Shown: positions 17,796 to 28,700, numbered from the stretch's first letter. The stretch: 64,000 bases of DNA from Gemmatales bacterium (GCA_025060195.1 JANXCQ010000001.1:192352-256351), one strand, 5' to 3'. A program made the numbers and translations. Notes: a model not told the origin generated them from the sequence alone.

Positions 17796-19488
17796 ACGAA
17801 AAGCCTACCTTGTCTTCCAATAACCTTATCGCGCTTGTGCGGGGGGCTGCCGCTGGACGTTACTAATATGGTAAAAATGGGATACCTCAAAGCGTTACAC
17901 AAAAACCAGTACTGCAAACCACCAGCTTTTGTGTGGAACTGCCTAATCCTCCGTCGAAAAACTTTGGAGTTAACTGCAACCTGACTTCTAGGTTTATTAC
18001 GTCGCAAAGAGCGCATTATCTTGCTTACGCCTCGTGAGCCACACTTGGCGTTGAGCACAAGCGGACGGACACCTTTAGCACTACGTTCAGTAACCTTTTC
18101 TAACCTTTAGCAGGCAATTACCCCTAACTTCACCATTCCTAACGCGTCGTTACAAAGGCAAACACCATAAAGCTAAGCGTAAAAAACTTCACTGACCCGA
18201 TTTAGTTCGATCTTTGTAAGTCAATCAGACGCAACTAGTGATATGTTAGTTCAGAACAGAGCACACCCTGATCCAGCGACTTCAAGCCATGAGACATGCA
18301 CTTTGACTATGCGGCGGGCGTTTCTAATTAATAGGCTTGCATAGCCCCTTTATTCGACCGATCACCATACACCTACTTGAGGCGATTGCATCTATGTCCC
18401 TCCGCGACACGATACTTGTTCGTTCGTTGTGTTCATTAGCATGCTAAACCATTGTTCAATTTTGCTGGGGCACATCCTGCGCATAACTTTGGTAAAGAGT
18501 CGGCATAATTTATCAGACCAGCATTGACACTACGATGCTAGTCATTTGGCCGCATGGAATGGACATTATGGCATTTTGCTAGCCGCGTTCTCGTTGTATA
18601 GTCAGGTTTTTATTGGAGATGGAATCGCGATAACAACAGCCAGCAATGGAATATGAGTTTATCTTGTAACAATTCGAGATAAGAACGGCCGAACAGAACG
18701 GCACCACAAATAGGGAGAGTGTTTCCATAAACGAAGCGCAGATTACTCAGATGGGCGCGGGTCAGTGTGTAGTGGATATGGGGTCGGAAAGTAGACTCAA
18801 GCATTGGGGTCGGAGCCAAATCGCGGGTAAGGGATAGGTTATTTACGTAAGCGGTAGCTGTTGCTCAAAGGTGTGGCTAGGTTCCTTTGCACTGTCGCAC
18901 TGACGATAGATAAATGGTTTGAGTGGTTCTAAGGTGATCCCACGGTCTAATCGATCGAATCTTGCCTCGTTAGCAGCCTTAGGGTGTAAAACAAACTCCA
19001 CTAGCACAATAGTCTTCAAGCACTAAAGGGACGCCTGCCAATATGTTCGCTGCCTTAGCACCAAATGGGTATGCATTCGGTAAAGACAGAATCATGGCGC
19101 GGAGCAAGCGCCTAAAGTCCTAATGGCACTGTCAACTTGAGCTTGACTTTGTATGCATAAGTATGCGGGGAAGTAATAGGCATAGGGCTATTTGATTCGC
19201 CCTAGCTAATTCTGGGCCAACGCGCTGAGACTTCTCCGCCTAGCAGGTACGGGGTCACATGGCCGGATATATTTCGTCGAATTTTTCGTCCACAATCGGC
19301 ACGTGCCCGGATATAGTTCGCTCATGTTCCATTAACGTAAATTTGCATAACGATTTTAGTGAGGATGAGCGAGAAATGTGATATCGGCGATGATGGGATA
19401 TAGCTGTCGCTAGGCCGATTGACAGAGTTATGCGGATTGTACCGTGTCGCGAACGCGACCAAGCGGGTAGAAAAGCTCAGCGGTAGCA
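17796..19488. other. 1.7-kb stretch without recognisable genes
   Basis: Stops are frequent in all frames, and the few short open frames (for example minus-strand 17792-18058 and 18610-18819) have no family I know and no supporting ribosome sites. Given the decayed methylase just upstream, the stretch may contain further relics eroded past recognition. The only structure I noticed is a 14-base direct repeat with one mismatch at 19263 and 19307. Confidence 0.5.
19263..19320. repeat. Two near-identical 14-base direct repeats, 44 bases apart
   Basis: CCGGATATATTTCG at 19263-19276 and CCGGATATAGTTCG at 19307-19320 differ at one position. The start-to-start distance of 44 bases is about four helical turns, as in tandem regulator sites. 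They lie 169 bases upstream of the small conserved gene at 19489. A regulatory role is inference only. Confidence 0.25.
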
Positions 19489-19809
19489 ATGCAATTCGTT
19501 GAGGTAGACGATAGTGATAACGCTGGGATCGGGGTTGAACGGCGGAGAGCTGGTCTCGACCGGGAGAAACTTGTGCTGCGGGAAATCAACATCTTGGCTC
19601 TGCATAAGGGTGAAGAACACTATATTTTCGTGTATCACGAGGAAGCCCGTGCCGAAGTAGTGCAGGTTATGAGGGAATGGGCGTCAAATCCCCGGCTCAG
19701 TTTCTCATGGTTTGATGCTGCGGTGTTGGCACAGCGTGTAGCTAAACTCTCAAGTACAAGCGGGGTGCGCTCTTCATTGGCTGGTGGCTCAAAACTATTG
19801 GGAAATTGA
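19489..19809 (+). CDS. Small conserved hypothetical protein
   Basis: The 106-residue protein has a core (about residues 38-85) with a strand-like segment GEEHYIFVYHEEAR, a helix, and SFSWFDAAVLAQRV. I recall this pattern from short planctomycete proteins of unknown function. There is no signal peptide, membrane segment or metal motif. The start is the only in-frame ATG ahead of the core, with a weak ribosome site. It precedes the tyrosine recombinase by 75 bases on the same strand and may share its transcript. Its reality is supported mainly by the ordered core. The last 18 residues are Ser/Gly-rich. Confidence 0.55.
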   Translation: MQFVEVDDSDNAGIGVERRRAGLDREKLVLREINILALHKGEEHYIFVYHEEARAEVVQVMREWASNPRLSFSWFDAAVLAQRVAKLSSTSGVRSSLAGGSKLLGN

Positions 19810-19884
19810 CTAAGTCTAAGCTAACTTTTGGGAAGCTTGATGCGACTGGGGCTGAGAGAATTCTAGTACAGTTCCAAAGAAGCT

Positions 19885-20787
19885 ATGACATTACAAGAGG
19901 CTATGGTCAGTTTCTTGAGGTATCTCCAGGATGAGCGGGATGCTTCCGAGCATACGCTAAAATCATATCGTGCGGACTTGGAGCAAGCCATAGGGTTCTG
20001 GGGGTCTAGCAGCGAGGTTATAACAACCCTCGATCGCATTACGACTCGACATATTCGGGCTTATTTGGCGTGGTTACACCAGCAGGGTTATTCACGTAGC
20101 ACAATAGCCCGTCGTTCGGCAGCCTTACGGTCCTGGTTTCGATTTTTATGTAGGCAGGAAGTTTTGCAAGAGAATCCTGCCGAGGGCATTCGCAGTCCGC
20201 GTCGCGAACACAAAATCCCCGCATTTTTGACCGAAAGCGATACGGAAAAATTGCTCGAGGCTCCGAGCAAGCAAGCAGGCTTGAGCGCACGGGACTGCGT
20301 GATTCTAGAGGTTCTCTATTCGACGGGGGTTCGTGTCAGCGAATTAGTAAACTTAACGCTAGACGACATTGATCTAGAGGGTGGAACGATATTAGTTCGC
20401 GGTAAAGGAAAAAAGGAACGTCTGGCCATATTAGGAAAGGCGGCTAGGCGGGCGCTTCGCGATTGGCTCCAAGAGCGAGAGCAATTGCTAGCGCGCTTAG
20501 GCCGCGAATCCACGGCCTTGTTTCTAAACAAGAACGGGACGCGATTGACAGATCGAGGGGTGCGCTATTTGGTGCGGCGTTACAGCTTGTTAGCGGCTTT
20601 GCCGGGCCGCGTCACCCCACATACGTTGCGGCACACCTTTGCTACGCATTTGCTAGATCGTGGCGCTGACATTCGGGCTGTGCAAGAACTTCTGGGCCAT
20701 GCCAGTCTCTCTACGACTCAAATCTATACTCACGTAACAACCCGGCGCTTGCAAGATAAGTATCGAGCGGCCCATCCGCGTGCTTGA
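19885..20787 (+). CDS. Tyrosine recombinase XerC/XerD
   Basis: This family resolves chromosome dimers at dif by strand exchange. The 300-residue length and layout fit XerC/XerD: an N-terminal SAM-like core-binding domain (FLRYLQDERDASEHTLKSY) and a C-terminal catalytic domain. Catalytic residues are all visible: Arg in YSTGVRVSEL (about 149), Lys in RGKGKKERL, HTLRHT (about 247-252), His in LLGHASLSTT, and the nucleophile Tyr in IYTHV (about 281). I cannot decide between XerC and XerD. It may be the housekeeping enzyme rather than a phage integrase, because the length is standard and there is no excisionase or attachment site nearby. A TTG-start frame of the next gene overlaps its stop, but I prefer that gene's later ATG. 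Confidence 0.93.
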   Translation: MTLQEAMVSFLRYLQDERDASEHTLKSYRADLEQAIGFWGSSSEVITTLDRITTRHIRAYLAWLHQQGYSRSTIARRSAALRSWFRFLCRQEVLQENPAEGIRSPRREHKIPAFLTESDTEKLLEAPSKQAGLSARDCVILEVLYSTGVRVSELVNLTLDDIDLEGGTILVRGKGKKERLAILGKAARRALRDWLQEREQLLARLGRESTALFLNKNGTRLTDRGVRYLVRRYSLLAALPGRVTPHTLRHTFATHLLDRGADIRAVQELLGHASLSTTQIYTHVTTRRLQDKYRAAHPRA

Positions 20788-20807
20788 GGAAAGTGGGGGG
20801 AAAGCGT

Positions 20808-22013
20808 ATGGGCGGATATTGCCTTCCCGTTAGCTTTCGATTCCTCAGGGTGTCCGCTCCTAAGGATTTATGTTTCACCGCGCGGATCATTTGCCTGGCA
20901 ACTTGTGGGGTAATTATTCTTAGTGAGGCATGCTATGCTCAATTGGGTAAAGGAATTCCTTGGCGTACTGATTATGCCCAAGCGCGTCGAGAGGCGCGGG
21001 AGAAACAATTACCGTTGCTGTTAGATTTCACCACAGAATGGTGCGTACATTGCCAGCGGATGGACGCAACCACCTTTCAAGATGCCAACGTAATTGGGAT
21101 TTTGTCAAAACAATACATCCCAGTCAAAATTGATGCCACGCGCCACCAGGCGTTAGTGGAAGCGTTGCGGATTCGAGGCTATCCGACGCTGGTACTGGCT
21201 ATGCCTGATGGTCGAATTGTGCATACGCTCGAGGGTTACGTCGATGCTATGCAACTAACGCATTATCTAAGCCGGGTGCTTGCGCAAATGGGAAGCAGTA
21301 ACGAGTTTGTCCAGCGCTTGGAGGAGGCAATTCAAGAACAGGCTGCTGGCCAATACGCAAAAGCTGTTGCTAATCTCTCAGCTCTACTTGCTAATCCACA
21401 GGCGTTAGCAGTGCACGAGCGGGTTAAGTCAGCCTTGCAAGAAATCGAAAAATTAGCAAGGCAGGAATGGGAAGGCTTACGTGCCCAGACCAAATTGATG
21501 TCTGCTGATGAACAGGAAACTGCTTGCCAACGGTTAGCTGAGCGATTCGCGGGGACCGCTGTCGCGGAGGAAATTCGCCAAGCCTTGGCCCAAAGTCAGC
21601 AGATTCGGCAGCTGGAACGCGCACAACGGCAGCAGCGTGCGGCTTCCATCTTAGCAGCAGCCCGAAACGACTACGAGCAGCAAGACTGGTTGGCCTGTGT
21701 GGAACGCTGCGACAGGCTGCTAAGGGATTTCGCAGATTTACCCGAAGCGCGTCAGGCACAAGCTCTGTTGGATCAAATTAAGGCTCAGCCAGAGTATGTG
21801 GAGCGCACTTGCGATCGCCTCACGGAACGATTGGGAGAATTGCATCTAGCATTAGCGGAATCGTGGCTTCGCCAAGGCGAGCCACAATTGGCCATTGCCA
21901 CCTATCATAAGATCGTCGCTCGCTTCTCAGGTACGCGCTTTGCGGAGATTGCCCAAGTGCGTCTGAAACAGTTGGCTGACAATCCTTTCCAAGCCACGCA
22001 TTTTACGCCATGA
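20808..22013 (+). CDS. Exported thioredoxin-fold protein with helical TPR-like C-terminus
   Basis: The ATG at 20808 follows a run GGGGGG at 20795-20800 and gives 401 residues. The N-terminus has a hydrophobic segment (ARIICLATCGVIILSEACYA, about 28-47) that looks like a long signal peptide. The next domain is thioredoxin-like: DFTTEWCVHCQRMD carries the redox pair CVHC at about 78-81, with the cis-Pro loop in RGYPTLVLAMPDG. The remaining 240 residues are Ala/Gln/Glu-rich helices with TPR-like spacing, including a final SWLRQGEPQLAIATYHKIV repeat. It probably acts in the periplasm on disulfides or as a folding factor. The TPR part suggests a protein partner. It lies 20 bases after the recombinase stop. 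Confidence 0.78.
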   Translation: MGGYCLPVSFRFLRVSAPKDLCFTARIICLATCGVIILSEACYAQLGKGIPWRTDYAQARREAREKQLPLLLDFTTEWCVHCQRMDATTFQDANVIGILSKQYIPVKIDATRHQALVEALRIRGYPTLVLAMPDGRIVHTLEGYVDAMQLTHYLSRVLAQMGSSNEFVQRLEEAIQEQAAGQYAKAVANLSALLANPQALAVHERVKSALQEIEKLARQEWEGLRAQTKLMSADEQETACQRLAERFAGTAVAEEIRQALAQSQQIRQLERAQRQQRAASILAAARNDYEQQDWLACVERCDRLLRDFADLPEARQAQALLDQIKAQPEYVERTCDRLTERLGELHLALAESWLRQGEPQLAIATYHKIVARFSGTRFAEIAQVRLKQLADNPFQATHFTP

Positions 22014-22566
22014 GCAATTAGAACAACTGAGGGCTTCGGCGGGCGTGGCCCAAGGCATGCGTTGGCCCATGCATCGGCTTCTTCATTAGAGCGAAATGTT
22101 GAGCCCCAGCGCTCGGAACTTGCGCAAGGTGAAAGCAAGCTTCTACGACCATTGATACACGCTAGGCAACGTCACATACTTCGGGTATCGAGTTCGTCGT
22201 TATCATAAAAAGGGTCAGGGTTACGGTTTGGTATGGTTGCTTGACTTGGTTTTATGTTACCCATGGAACGTTGCGATTAGCTTATAAAACGTGCATAAGG
22301 TTTCCTAGAGGATTAGCGCAATGTGTTTTCCCTGAAGTTGGTGCCTACGCGTCGGTCGGACCCTTGGATGAAGTCGTCCTAGGTTCCGCTCACGGCAGTT
22401 GAGAACATGCGGATTTATGAAACTACCTATGAGATTGGCTCGAGTCAGGCTGGGTACTATGATGATGCGTAGCGTGGCCAGATGAAAACAACTGAGCATT
22501 GATTAACACCTGGTGGCTAATCATCACACTTACCCTGGTGAGCCAGACAACCTCGGGGGGAGAACA
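22014..22566. other. Intergenic region before the DUF1501 gene
   Basis: The 553 bases contain no open frame with family features. A minus-strand frame at 21905-22138 overlaps the thioredoxin-fold gene and is most likely a shadow. A ribosome site, GGGGGGAG, is present at the right edge. I see no RNA gene or terminator-like hairpin. Confidence 0.4.
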
Positions 22567-23925
22567 ATGCTCATCTTAGAAAGCCGGCGACCGGTGCGAT
22601 TTTGCGATGGAATGACGCGACGCGATTTTTTACGCATCGGCGGGCTCACCGCTGGTGCCGTCGGTCTGACCCTCTCGGAACTGAGGCAGTTAGGCGCTAG
22701 CGACCGTGCCTCGGCCCAAGCGTGTATCCTTCTGTTTCTGGTGGGGGGGCCGAGTCACCTGGACACATTTGATCCGAAGCCCCAGGCGCCTACTGAGGTT
22801 CGTGGGCCATTCCGCCCCATCGCCACACGAGTTCCTGGGATTCATATCACTGAGCTGTTCCCCCAACTAGCGGCCCGGATGGATCGCTTGGCTTTAGTGC
22901 GCACTGTTTACCATCAGGAAGCAGCGGTTCATGAGGCAGGCCATCAGCTGATGCAGACTGGTCGCTTGTGCTGTTGGGACTGCGAATATCCGCATTATGG
23001 AGCCGTGGTTTCCAAATTACTCGGCCAACGCTTTGCTGTACCTCCATTTGCCGTTGTGCCTGGTCCGATTGGGAACACGGGAATTTGTGTCAGCCATGGA
23101 CAAGGTGCCGGCTTCCTCGGAGCGGAGTATGAGCCGATTTATTTGGCACCCCACTTGCCCCAGACTGATTTAGCGCGCTTGGACACGCACGCGGCCTTGT
23201 TGCACGCCTTTGACCAAGCTCAACGCCACCTCACGCGTCAGGGGTCGACGGACACGAGAGTGTCTTGGCTTACGCCCGCGTTGCGTCAAGCGCTCAAACT
23301 GGAGAGCGAGCCGCCATCCTTGCGCCAACGGTATGGTTATTATACATTCGGACAATCTTGCCTATTGGCGCGGCGTTTAATCGAAGCGGGTGTGAGATTG
23401 GTGACAGTAAACATGTTCGAGACCGTTTATGACACGGTAACTTGGGATTGTCATGCCGACGGTGCCTCACTTGGCTCGACTCTGGAAGATTATCGCCGCA
23501 CGCTTGGCCCCATGCTTGATCAGACCCTTTCGGCTTTGCTTGACGATTTGGCAACACGTGGGTTGTTGGAAAGTACACTAGTGGTCGCCCTGGGTGAGTT
23601 TGGCCGTACACCTATGCTGAATCCGCGCGGAGGTCGTGACCACCATATCGGTGCCTGGACGATTCTCTTTGCCGGTGGGGGAATTCGCGGAGGCGTGGTG
23701 GTCGGTCGCACCGACTCTTGGGGCATGTATCCTGAAGAGCGACCTGTAAGCGCGATGGAAGTAGCGGCAACAGTATATCAGGCACTGGGAATTAGTCCGC
23801 GAACACGTCTTCGCTTACCTAATGGGACGCTACAGCCGTTGGCGGATGCCGAGCCAATTTGGGAGCTCTTCCCTCAAGACGCCTACCGGCAAAATCAAAA
23901 CCTCACGGCAGAACGTTATGTGTAA
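22567..23925 (+). CDS. DUF1501 protein with Tat signal
   Basis: The ATG at 22567 follows GGGGGGAGAACA and gives 452 residues; an in-frame ATG at 22513 has no ribosome site. The start contains a twin-arginine motif, MTRRDFLRIGG, followed by a hydrophobic stretch, so it is exported folded. The core has LLFLVGGPSHLDTFDPKP, the GELFPQLA-like region, HEAGHQLMQTGR and ALGEFGRTPMLN, all DUF1501 signatures; the fold belongs to the alkaline phosphatase/sulfatase superfamily. The conserved Asp/His residues (DTFD, GRDHHIG) that would bind metals are present. In Planctomycetota DUF1501 genes are usually paired with DUF1549/DUF1553 cytochromes. Here the next gene is a different c-type cytochrome. The substrate is unknown. 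Confidence 0.88.
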   Translation: MLILESRRPVRFCDGMTRRDFLRIGGLTAGAVGLTLSELRQLGASDRASAQACILLFLVGGPSHLDTFDPKPQAPTEVRGPFRPIATRVPGIHITELFPQLAARMDRLALVRTVYHQEAAVHEAGHQLMQTGRLCCWDCEYPHYGAVVSKLLGQRFAVPPFAVVPGPIGNTGICVSHGQGAGFLGAEYEPIYLAPHLPQTDLARLDTHAALLHAFDQAQRHLTRQGSTDTRVSWLTPALRQALKLESEPPSLRQRYGYYTFGQSCLLARRLIEAGVRLVTVNMFETVYDTVTWDCHADGASLGSTLEDYRRTLGPMLDQTLSALLDDLATRGLLESTLVVALGEFGRTPMLNPRGGRDHHIGAWTILFAGGGIRGGVVVGRTDSWGMYPEERPVSAMEVAATVYQALGISPRTRLRLPNGTLQPLADAEPIWELFPQDAYRQNQNLTAERYV

Positions 23926-24063
23926 CACAAAATAACCGATATTGGTTACCTGGACTTACAGGCGAGGTCTAAACTGAACTGTTGAAGCTTATGCGCTCGG
24001 CTGGCCTAACCTAAAATGTGAGCTTGGGGTGCTGACCTCCTAATCACAGGAGAGTACTGCAAC

Positions 24064-25593
24064 ATGACTGCGCGTGCGTCGCGTTGCCAAGATTTCAATC
24101 CTTTATTTTCGTTCATCGGGTTGGGAATACTATGTTGTCTGGGACTAGCGGGGAAGGCTGAGGCTCCATCGAGTAAGGATAGGCCTGCTTATCTAAATCC
24201 TCTGGATGTTCAGTTTCTTGATAATGAGCATGTTCAAGTCGATCTAACCGGAGTTCGCGAAACAGTGACGGTGGCTCTTACTACGGGCCAGATTGTGCAC
24301 CGTGCGCGTTGGCCGAGGGAGCGTCCTGATTCCGACCCAGAGGCGGTCAAGATTCATCACGAGGAATTGCGGTCTCTCGCGGCACAGTTGCGTCCGCCTG
24401 GCGCCGGCTCGATTCGCGCGGTCTGGGGGCGGGCTGATTCCGGTTGGATGGTCCACACCTGGCCGCGGTTTTCTTTGCCCGCAACGCAACTGGCCCAGGG
24501 CTGGGTCTTCACCAGCGGCCTGACGCACTGGACCGGTCAGATTGGCTATCTGTGGGAGACTGCGGTATTAGATGAGCCAAATAACGGCTTCGCGGATCCG
24601 AGCGATGTCGTCATCGCTGCGGACGGTCGGCGGGCATATGTGGCTTCGGGCGGCAGTGATTGTGTGGCTGTGGTGGATTTGACGCAATTTCACCGCGTAG
24701 CTTCCCGAGTGGTTTCAGATACACGGAACCGGGCGCTTGAGCCTTATCTGCGCACCGATGATTTGTCGGCCTCACGGTTCCTCGTAATTGGGCGTCTGCC
24801 CACCCAAAACAATCCGCGGCGACTGGCCATTTCGCCCGATCAGCGTAGATTGGTGGTGAGCAACTTTTTGGGCGATTCCCTGAGCGTGTTCGATGTGGTT
24901 CAGTTGCGTCTGGAGCGTCACATCAGTTTAGGTGGCCCTCAGCCCGATTTGATTCGCCGTGGCCAAATCTTATTTCACTCGGCCAAACTGAGCCATTTAG
25001 GCCAATTTAGTTGCGCCTCTTGCCACCCAGGGGGCGGAGCCGATGGTCTGAACTGGGATTTACCCCGCGATGGCATCGGCAACGCAAAAAACACGCGGGT
25101 ACTTTGGGGCAGTCGGAGTACAGCGCCTTATGGTTGGCTTGGCACCTCGCCGACATTGGCAGACCGCATCTTGGGAACCTTGCGCTCCATGCACCGCTAC
25201 GAACCGTCGGCGGAAGAATTGACAGCGTTAGTGGCTTACGTGTCTACGTTACCTCCTGCGCCGGTAGCGGAGGTAGCGCCGAGCGAGCGAATGGCTTATG
25301 AACGTGGTCGCGCCTTGTTTCACACCAAAGCGGGTTGTGCTACTTGTCATCCGCCACCCACGTACCAAGACGGCCTAGCGCACGATGTGGGCACGGGCAA
25401 GGGTCAGGAGCGGCGCTTCGATACGCCGTCCTTACGCGGGTTGCGATTCAGCGCCCCATACCTGCACGATGGTCGCGCAGCCACGCTGGAAGAAGTGTTT
25501 ACCAAACACAATGGCCAACGCCGCCATGGCCAAGTCCACTTGCTTACCCCGGAGGAACTAGCTGACCTTTTGCTGTTTCTGCGAACGTTGTGA
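24064..25593 (+). CDS. Exported beta-propeller protein with two cytochrome c heme sites
   Basis: The ATG at 24064 follows an AGGAG. A hydrophobic signal sequence (FIGLGILCCLGLAG) is at about 18-31. The middle, about residues 150-300, has YncE/lactonase-like propeller strands (ADGRRAYVASGGSDCVAVVD, RLAISPDQRRLVVSNFLGDS). The C-terminal third carries two heme motifs, CASCHP (about 317) and CATCHP (about 425), and ends in TPSLRGLRFSAPYLHDGR, a segment usual in di-heme cytochrome c peroxidase/MauG-like proteins. I infer a periplasmic electron-transfer protein or oxidase. The DUF1501 gene is 138 bases upstream on the same strand, a common partner type. Confidence 0.82.
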   Translation: MTARASRCQDFNPLFSFIGLGILCCLGLAGKAEAPSSKDRPAYLNPLDVQFLDNEHVQVDLTGVRETVTVALTTGQIVHRARWPRERPDSDPEAVKIHHEELRSLAAQLRPPGAGSIRAVWGRADSGWMVHTWPRFSLPATQLAQGWVFTSGLTHWTGQIGYLWETAVLDEPNNGFADPSDVVIAADGRRAYVASGGSDCVAVVDLTQFHRVASRVVSDTRNRALEPYLRTDDLSASRFLVIGRLPTQNNPRRLAISPDQRRLVVSNFLGDSLSVFDVVQLRLERHISLGGPQPDLIRRGQILFHSAKLSHLGQFSCASCHPGGGADGLNWDLPRDGIGNAKNTRVLWGSRSTAPYGWLGTSPTLADRILGTLRSMHRYEPSAEELTALVAYVSTLPPAPVAEVAPSERMAYERGRALFHTKAGCATCHPPPTYQDGLAHDVGTGKGQERRFDTPSLRGLRFSAPYLHDGRAATLEEVFTKHNGQRRHGQVHLLTPEELADLLLFLRTL

Positions 25594-25705
25594 AGTAAGA
25601 GCGCGGAAGTGAATGGCGTTGCGGGAAACTGCGGCAGGCGTTATATGCCTTTTGGAAGATTAGTGTAGTAAGAATTCGAAGAACCGCGCGGTGAAGGAAT
25701 CGGCC

Positions 25706-28700
25706 ATGGCGGACCAGTCGCGGCAGGAACTGAGCACTGCCGAAGCTGCCGCCTCTTGGCGTTTGCTTTGGCGCTGGCGTAGCCCCGATGGCCTAAGCGG
25801 AACGCTCGAAATGGCGTTGCCTAATGCTATTGTTTTCGGAAGTGCTCCCGACTGTGAAATCATGTTATCCCAAGCGCCACCCCTAGTGGCAGTGGCTTGG
25901 GCACAGACCTCTGGAATACTCGTCCGCAGCTTACACTTGGACTGGACCGTTCGGCTCTCAGGTTCAAGTGATGCTGCCGATCCGGAGAGTGAATCAGGCT
26001 ATAAACAACTAATCCTGTTTCCACCTTGCAATTTCCGTATCGGTCAGGTGGAATGTGAAGTAGCATGGATTCCACAGGAGCTGGGAGCAAATCCTTCGTC
26101 AGATAACCAGGCTGCTGGAGATGAAAAAGCTGCCGTCACTCGAGGCCCGATTCGATTCGTTTCTGCCTTGCCTGTAGTTTGGCCGAACTCTGTGCTCGAG
26201 GCGGCTAGTCAGTTACGTGCACAACAACGCCGATTCGAGCAGGAGCGGCAGCTCTGGCGCGCAGAAGCAGAGCGCGAACTCGCACTCCTTGCTGAGAAAG
26301 CGCAACAGTTAACCCAACAAGAGCAAAACCTGTTGGCGGCCCGAGAAAAATTGCAGGAAGCCTGGGCTGCTCTCGAGGCGGATCGTCTTGCCCTTCGTCA
26401 GGCCCAAGACCAACTGGAACAGAGCCAGCGCCGCGTTGCTGAACAGGAAGAGCAGTTTCGCAAACGGGAACGACAATTTACCACGTTTTATCAACGGCGT
26501 CGCGATCACTTACGGGCTTTGCGTGAATCAGTGCGCCGCGCTGCCTCGAAGGTGCAACGGCAGAAGCGCGCGCTCGCTGCCGAACTTCAGACCTTGCAGC
26601 GTCGCCAGGAAGAACTAGCTCAACATTGGCAACAGTATCAAGCTGATGCAGAACAAATACGTACGGCCCGCGAGCAATTAGAAAAGGAACGCCAGTTAGT
26701 CGCGGAATGGCAAGCGGAATTCGAACGAGAATTCGCTCAGCGTCAGGCCCAACTGGATGCCCGGGAGCGCGAGTACCTGGAGAAACAGAACCAACTTGCC
26801 GCCGATGTGGCGCGGTTGCATGAGAATGCTCAACGCTTGCAGCGATTGCATGAGGAAGTTCAACAGCGTCAGAAGGAATTAGAAACGCAGGCTCAAGAGC
26901 TTGCCCAAAGACACAGGCAACTCATCGAAAGGGAGCAACAAGTTAGTGCACGCGAAACCGAACTGGTGCAACGTCAAGCCGAGTTGCAGCAATGGGAACT
27001 GCAGTTACAGCAGACCGGGCAGGAACTTGATGAACTGCAGCGACAACTTCGCGACCAAGAAAAGCACTTACGTCAACGAGCTGGGCAATTAGACCAATAT
27101 CAAGCAGTGTTTGCTGCAGCAAAAACCCGTCTCGAGCGGTGCCGCGAAGAGTTACGTCAGCGCGAACAAGAATTGCTTGCCGACCGCCGCCGCTTAGAGG
27201 AACAAGAGCAAGCCCTCGTGGAGCTGTCTCGGCAGTTACATCAAGAGCGTCTGGCCTTGCGGCGCGAGCAAAACCATTGGCATCAGCAGCGCGAAGCCCT
27301 GGAAGCGCGGTTGCAGGAAGTGGAAAACAAGCTCGCCGAGATGGCGGAACGGGAGCGTGCCTTGGCAACAAGGCAAGCAGAGCTGGCTGACCAGGAAGCG
27401 CGCCTCCGCCAAGCGCTGACAGAAGTGGAAAATGGCCGGGAACGACTCAGACAGCTGTCTCGACGTTGGATGCGGCGCCGCAAATGGTTGCGCCGCAAGG
27501 CTCACAAATTGAAGCAGCACCAAACGAACTTGGCCCAACGCCAGCAAGAATTGAACGAGCTTCAGGAGCAACTAGCCCAATTGCAGCAGCAACTGGCGCA
27601 GCAAGAGATAAACTTGCGTGCTAAGCAGCAAGAGCTTGCTGAGCAAGCCCATCACCTCGAAGCCGAGAAGCAACATTGGCACAACCTGCGTACCTCATGG
27701 GAAAAAGAGCAAGCGTCTAAGCAGGAGGAATTAGAGCAGCGCCGGCATCTGCTCGAGCAGCGCGAGCAAGCTTTAGCCCAGGAGCTCGATAGTCTTCTGA
27801 ACCGTGCTCAAGCCCTCAAGCAGCAGCAAGAAGAACTGAAGAACCAACAGAACCGCTTGCAATCCGAAAAAGAGGAACTCCAGCAGCAACGGGCGCATTG
27901 GGAACAAACAGTGCGTCAGTTGCAACAACAGTTACCGATGCTTGCCTCCCAGGCGCGCGAGTTATTAGGCAAAATCAGCCAGGCCCGCACAGTGCTCCGA
28001 GAACAACTCAACGAGTTGCAAGCTTTCGCCGCAGAAGTGCGTAGGGCTCGGGAGCGAGCGTGGCAGGAATTGGAAGATTACGCGCAACGTCTGCGGCAAC
28101 AGGAGCAATCGCTCGCTTTGGCGCAAAGCGAGCATCGTCACGCCCTAGCTGCCTTTCGTCAACAAATTAGCGAGTGGCGTGGACAGATCAACGAGCTTAG
28201 GTTCACTCTGGCCCAGAATGAATCGCTTTTGGAGCAAAGACAAGCAGAGCTAGAACGTCGTGCCATTCAACTGGAGCAAACCAGCCATCGCTTGGCCGAA
28301 GAGGCACACCAACTTGCCGAAGCACGGCGTATTGTTTCAGCACAGCAATCAGAATTGGAACGTCATTTGAGCGAACTGCAGTCGTGGTATCGCAACAAGC
28401 TCCGCGAATTAGCGGCCAAAAAATTACTCAACATTTCCGAGAATGTCTCAGAAGGGGCTAACGAATTACCCGAAACCAATCAAACCGACCTGGATTTAGC
28501 CCACCGGCTATTGGCGGCCGAGGTCATCGACCGCCCCACAGTAGCGGCCCTCTTAGCCGATGCCCGGCGCAAAAACTGCTCCTTGCGCGACCTGCTCTTG
28601 GAAGGCGAATATCTTTCGGCCTACCAATTGGAAATGATCGGAGCGAACCGCCTCGAAGCACTGCTCGCAGGACGCTTACGGATCCTGGATTGCTTGCGCC

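Noticed and set aside
17792-18058. 88-codon minus-strand open frame in the gene desert
   Set aside because: Overlaps the pseudogene end, no ribosome site, composition looks random.
18610-18819. 69-codon minus-strand open frame in the gene desert
   Set aside because: Contains an orderly-looking stretch but no family I can name and no start signal; too weak to list as a gene.
19885-20787. Tyrosine recombinase as integrase of a genomic island
   Set aside because: Standard XerC/D length and motifs, no excisionase, and no attachment-site duplication seen at tRNA-Thr or elsewhere. The decayed region upstream leaves some doubt.
21905-22138. 77-codon minus-strand open frame after the thioredoxin-fold gene
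   Set aside because: Half of it overlaps the sense gene and the rest has no recognisable pattern.
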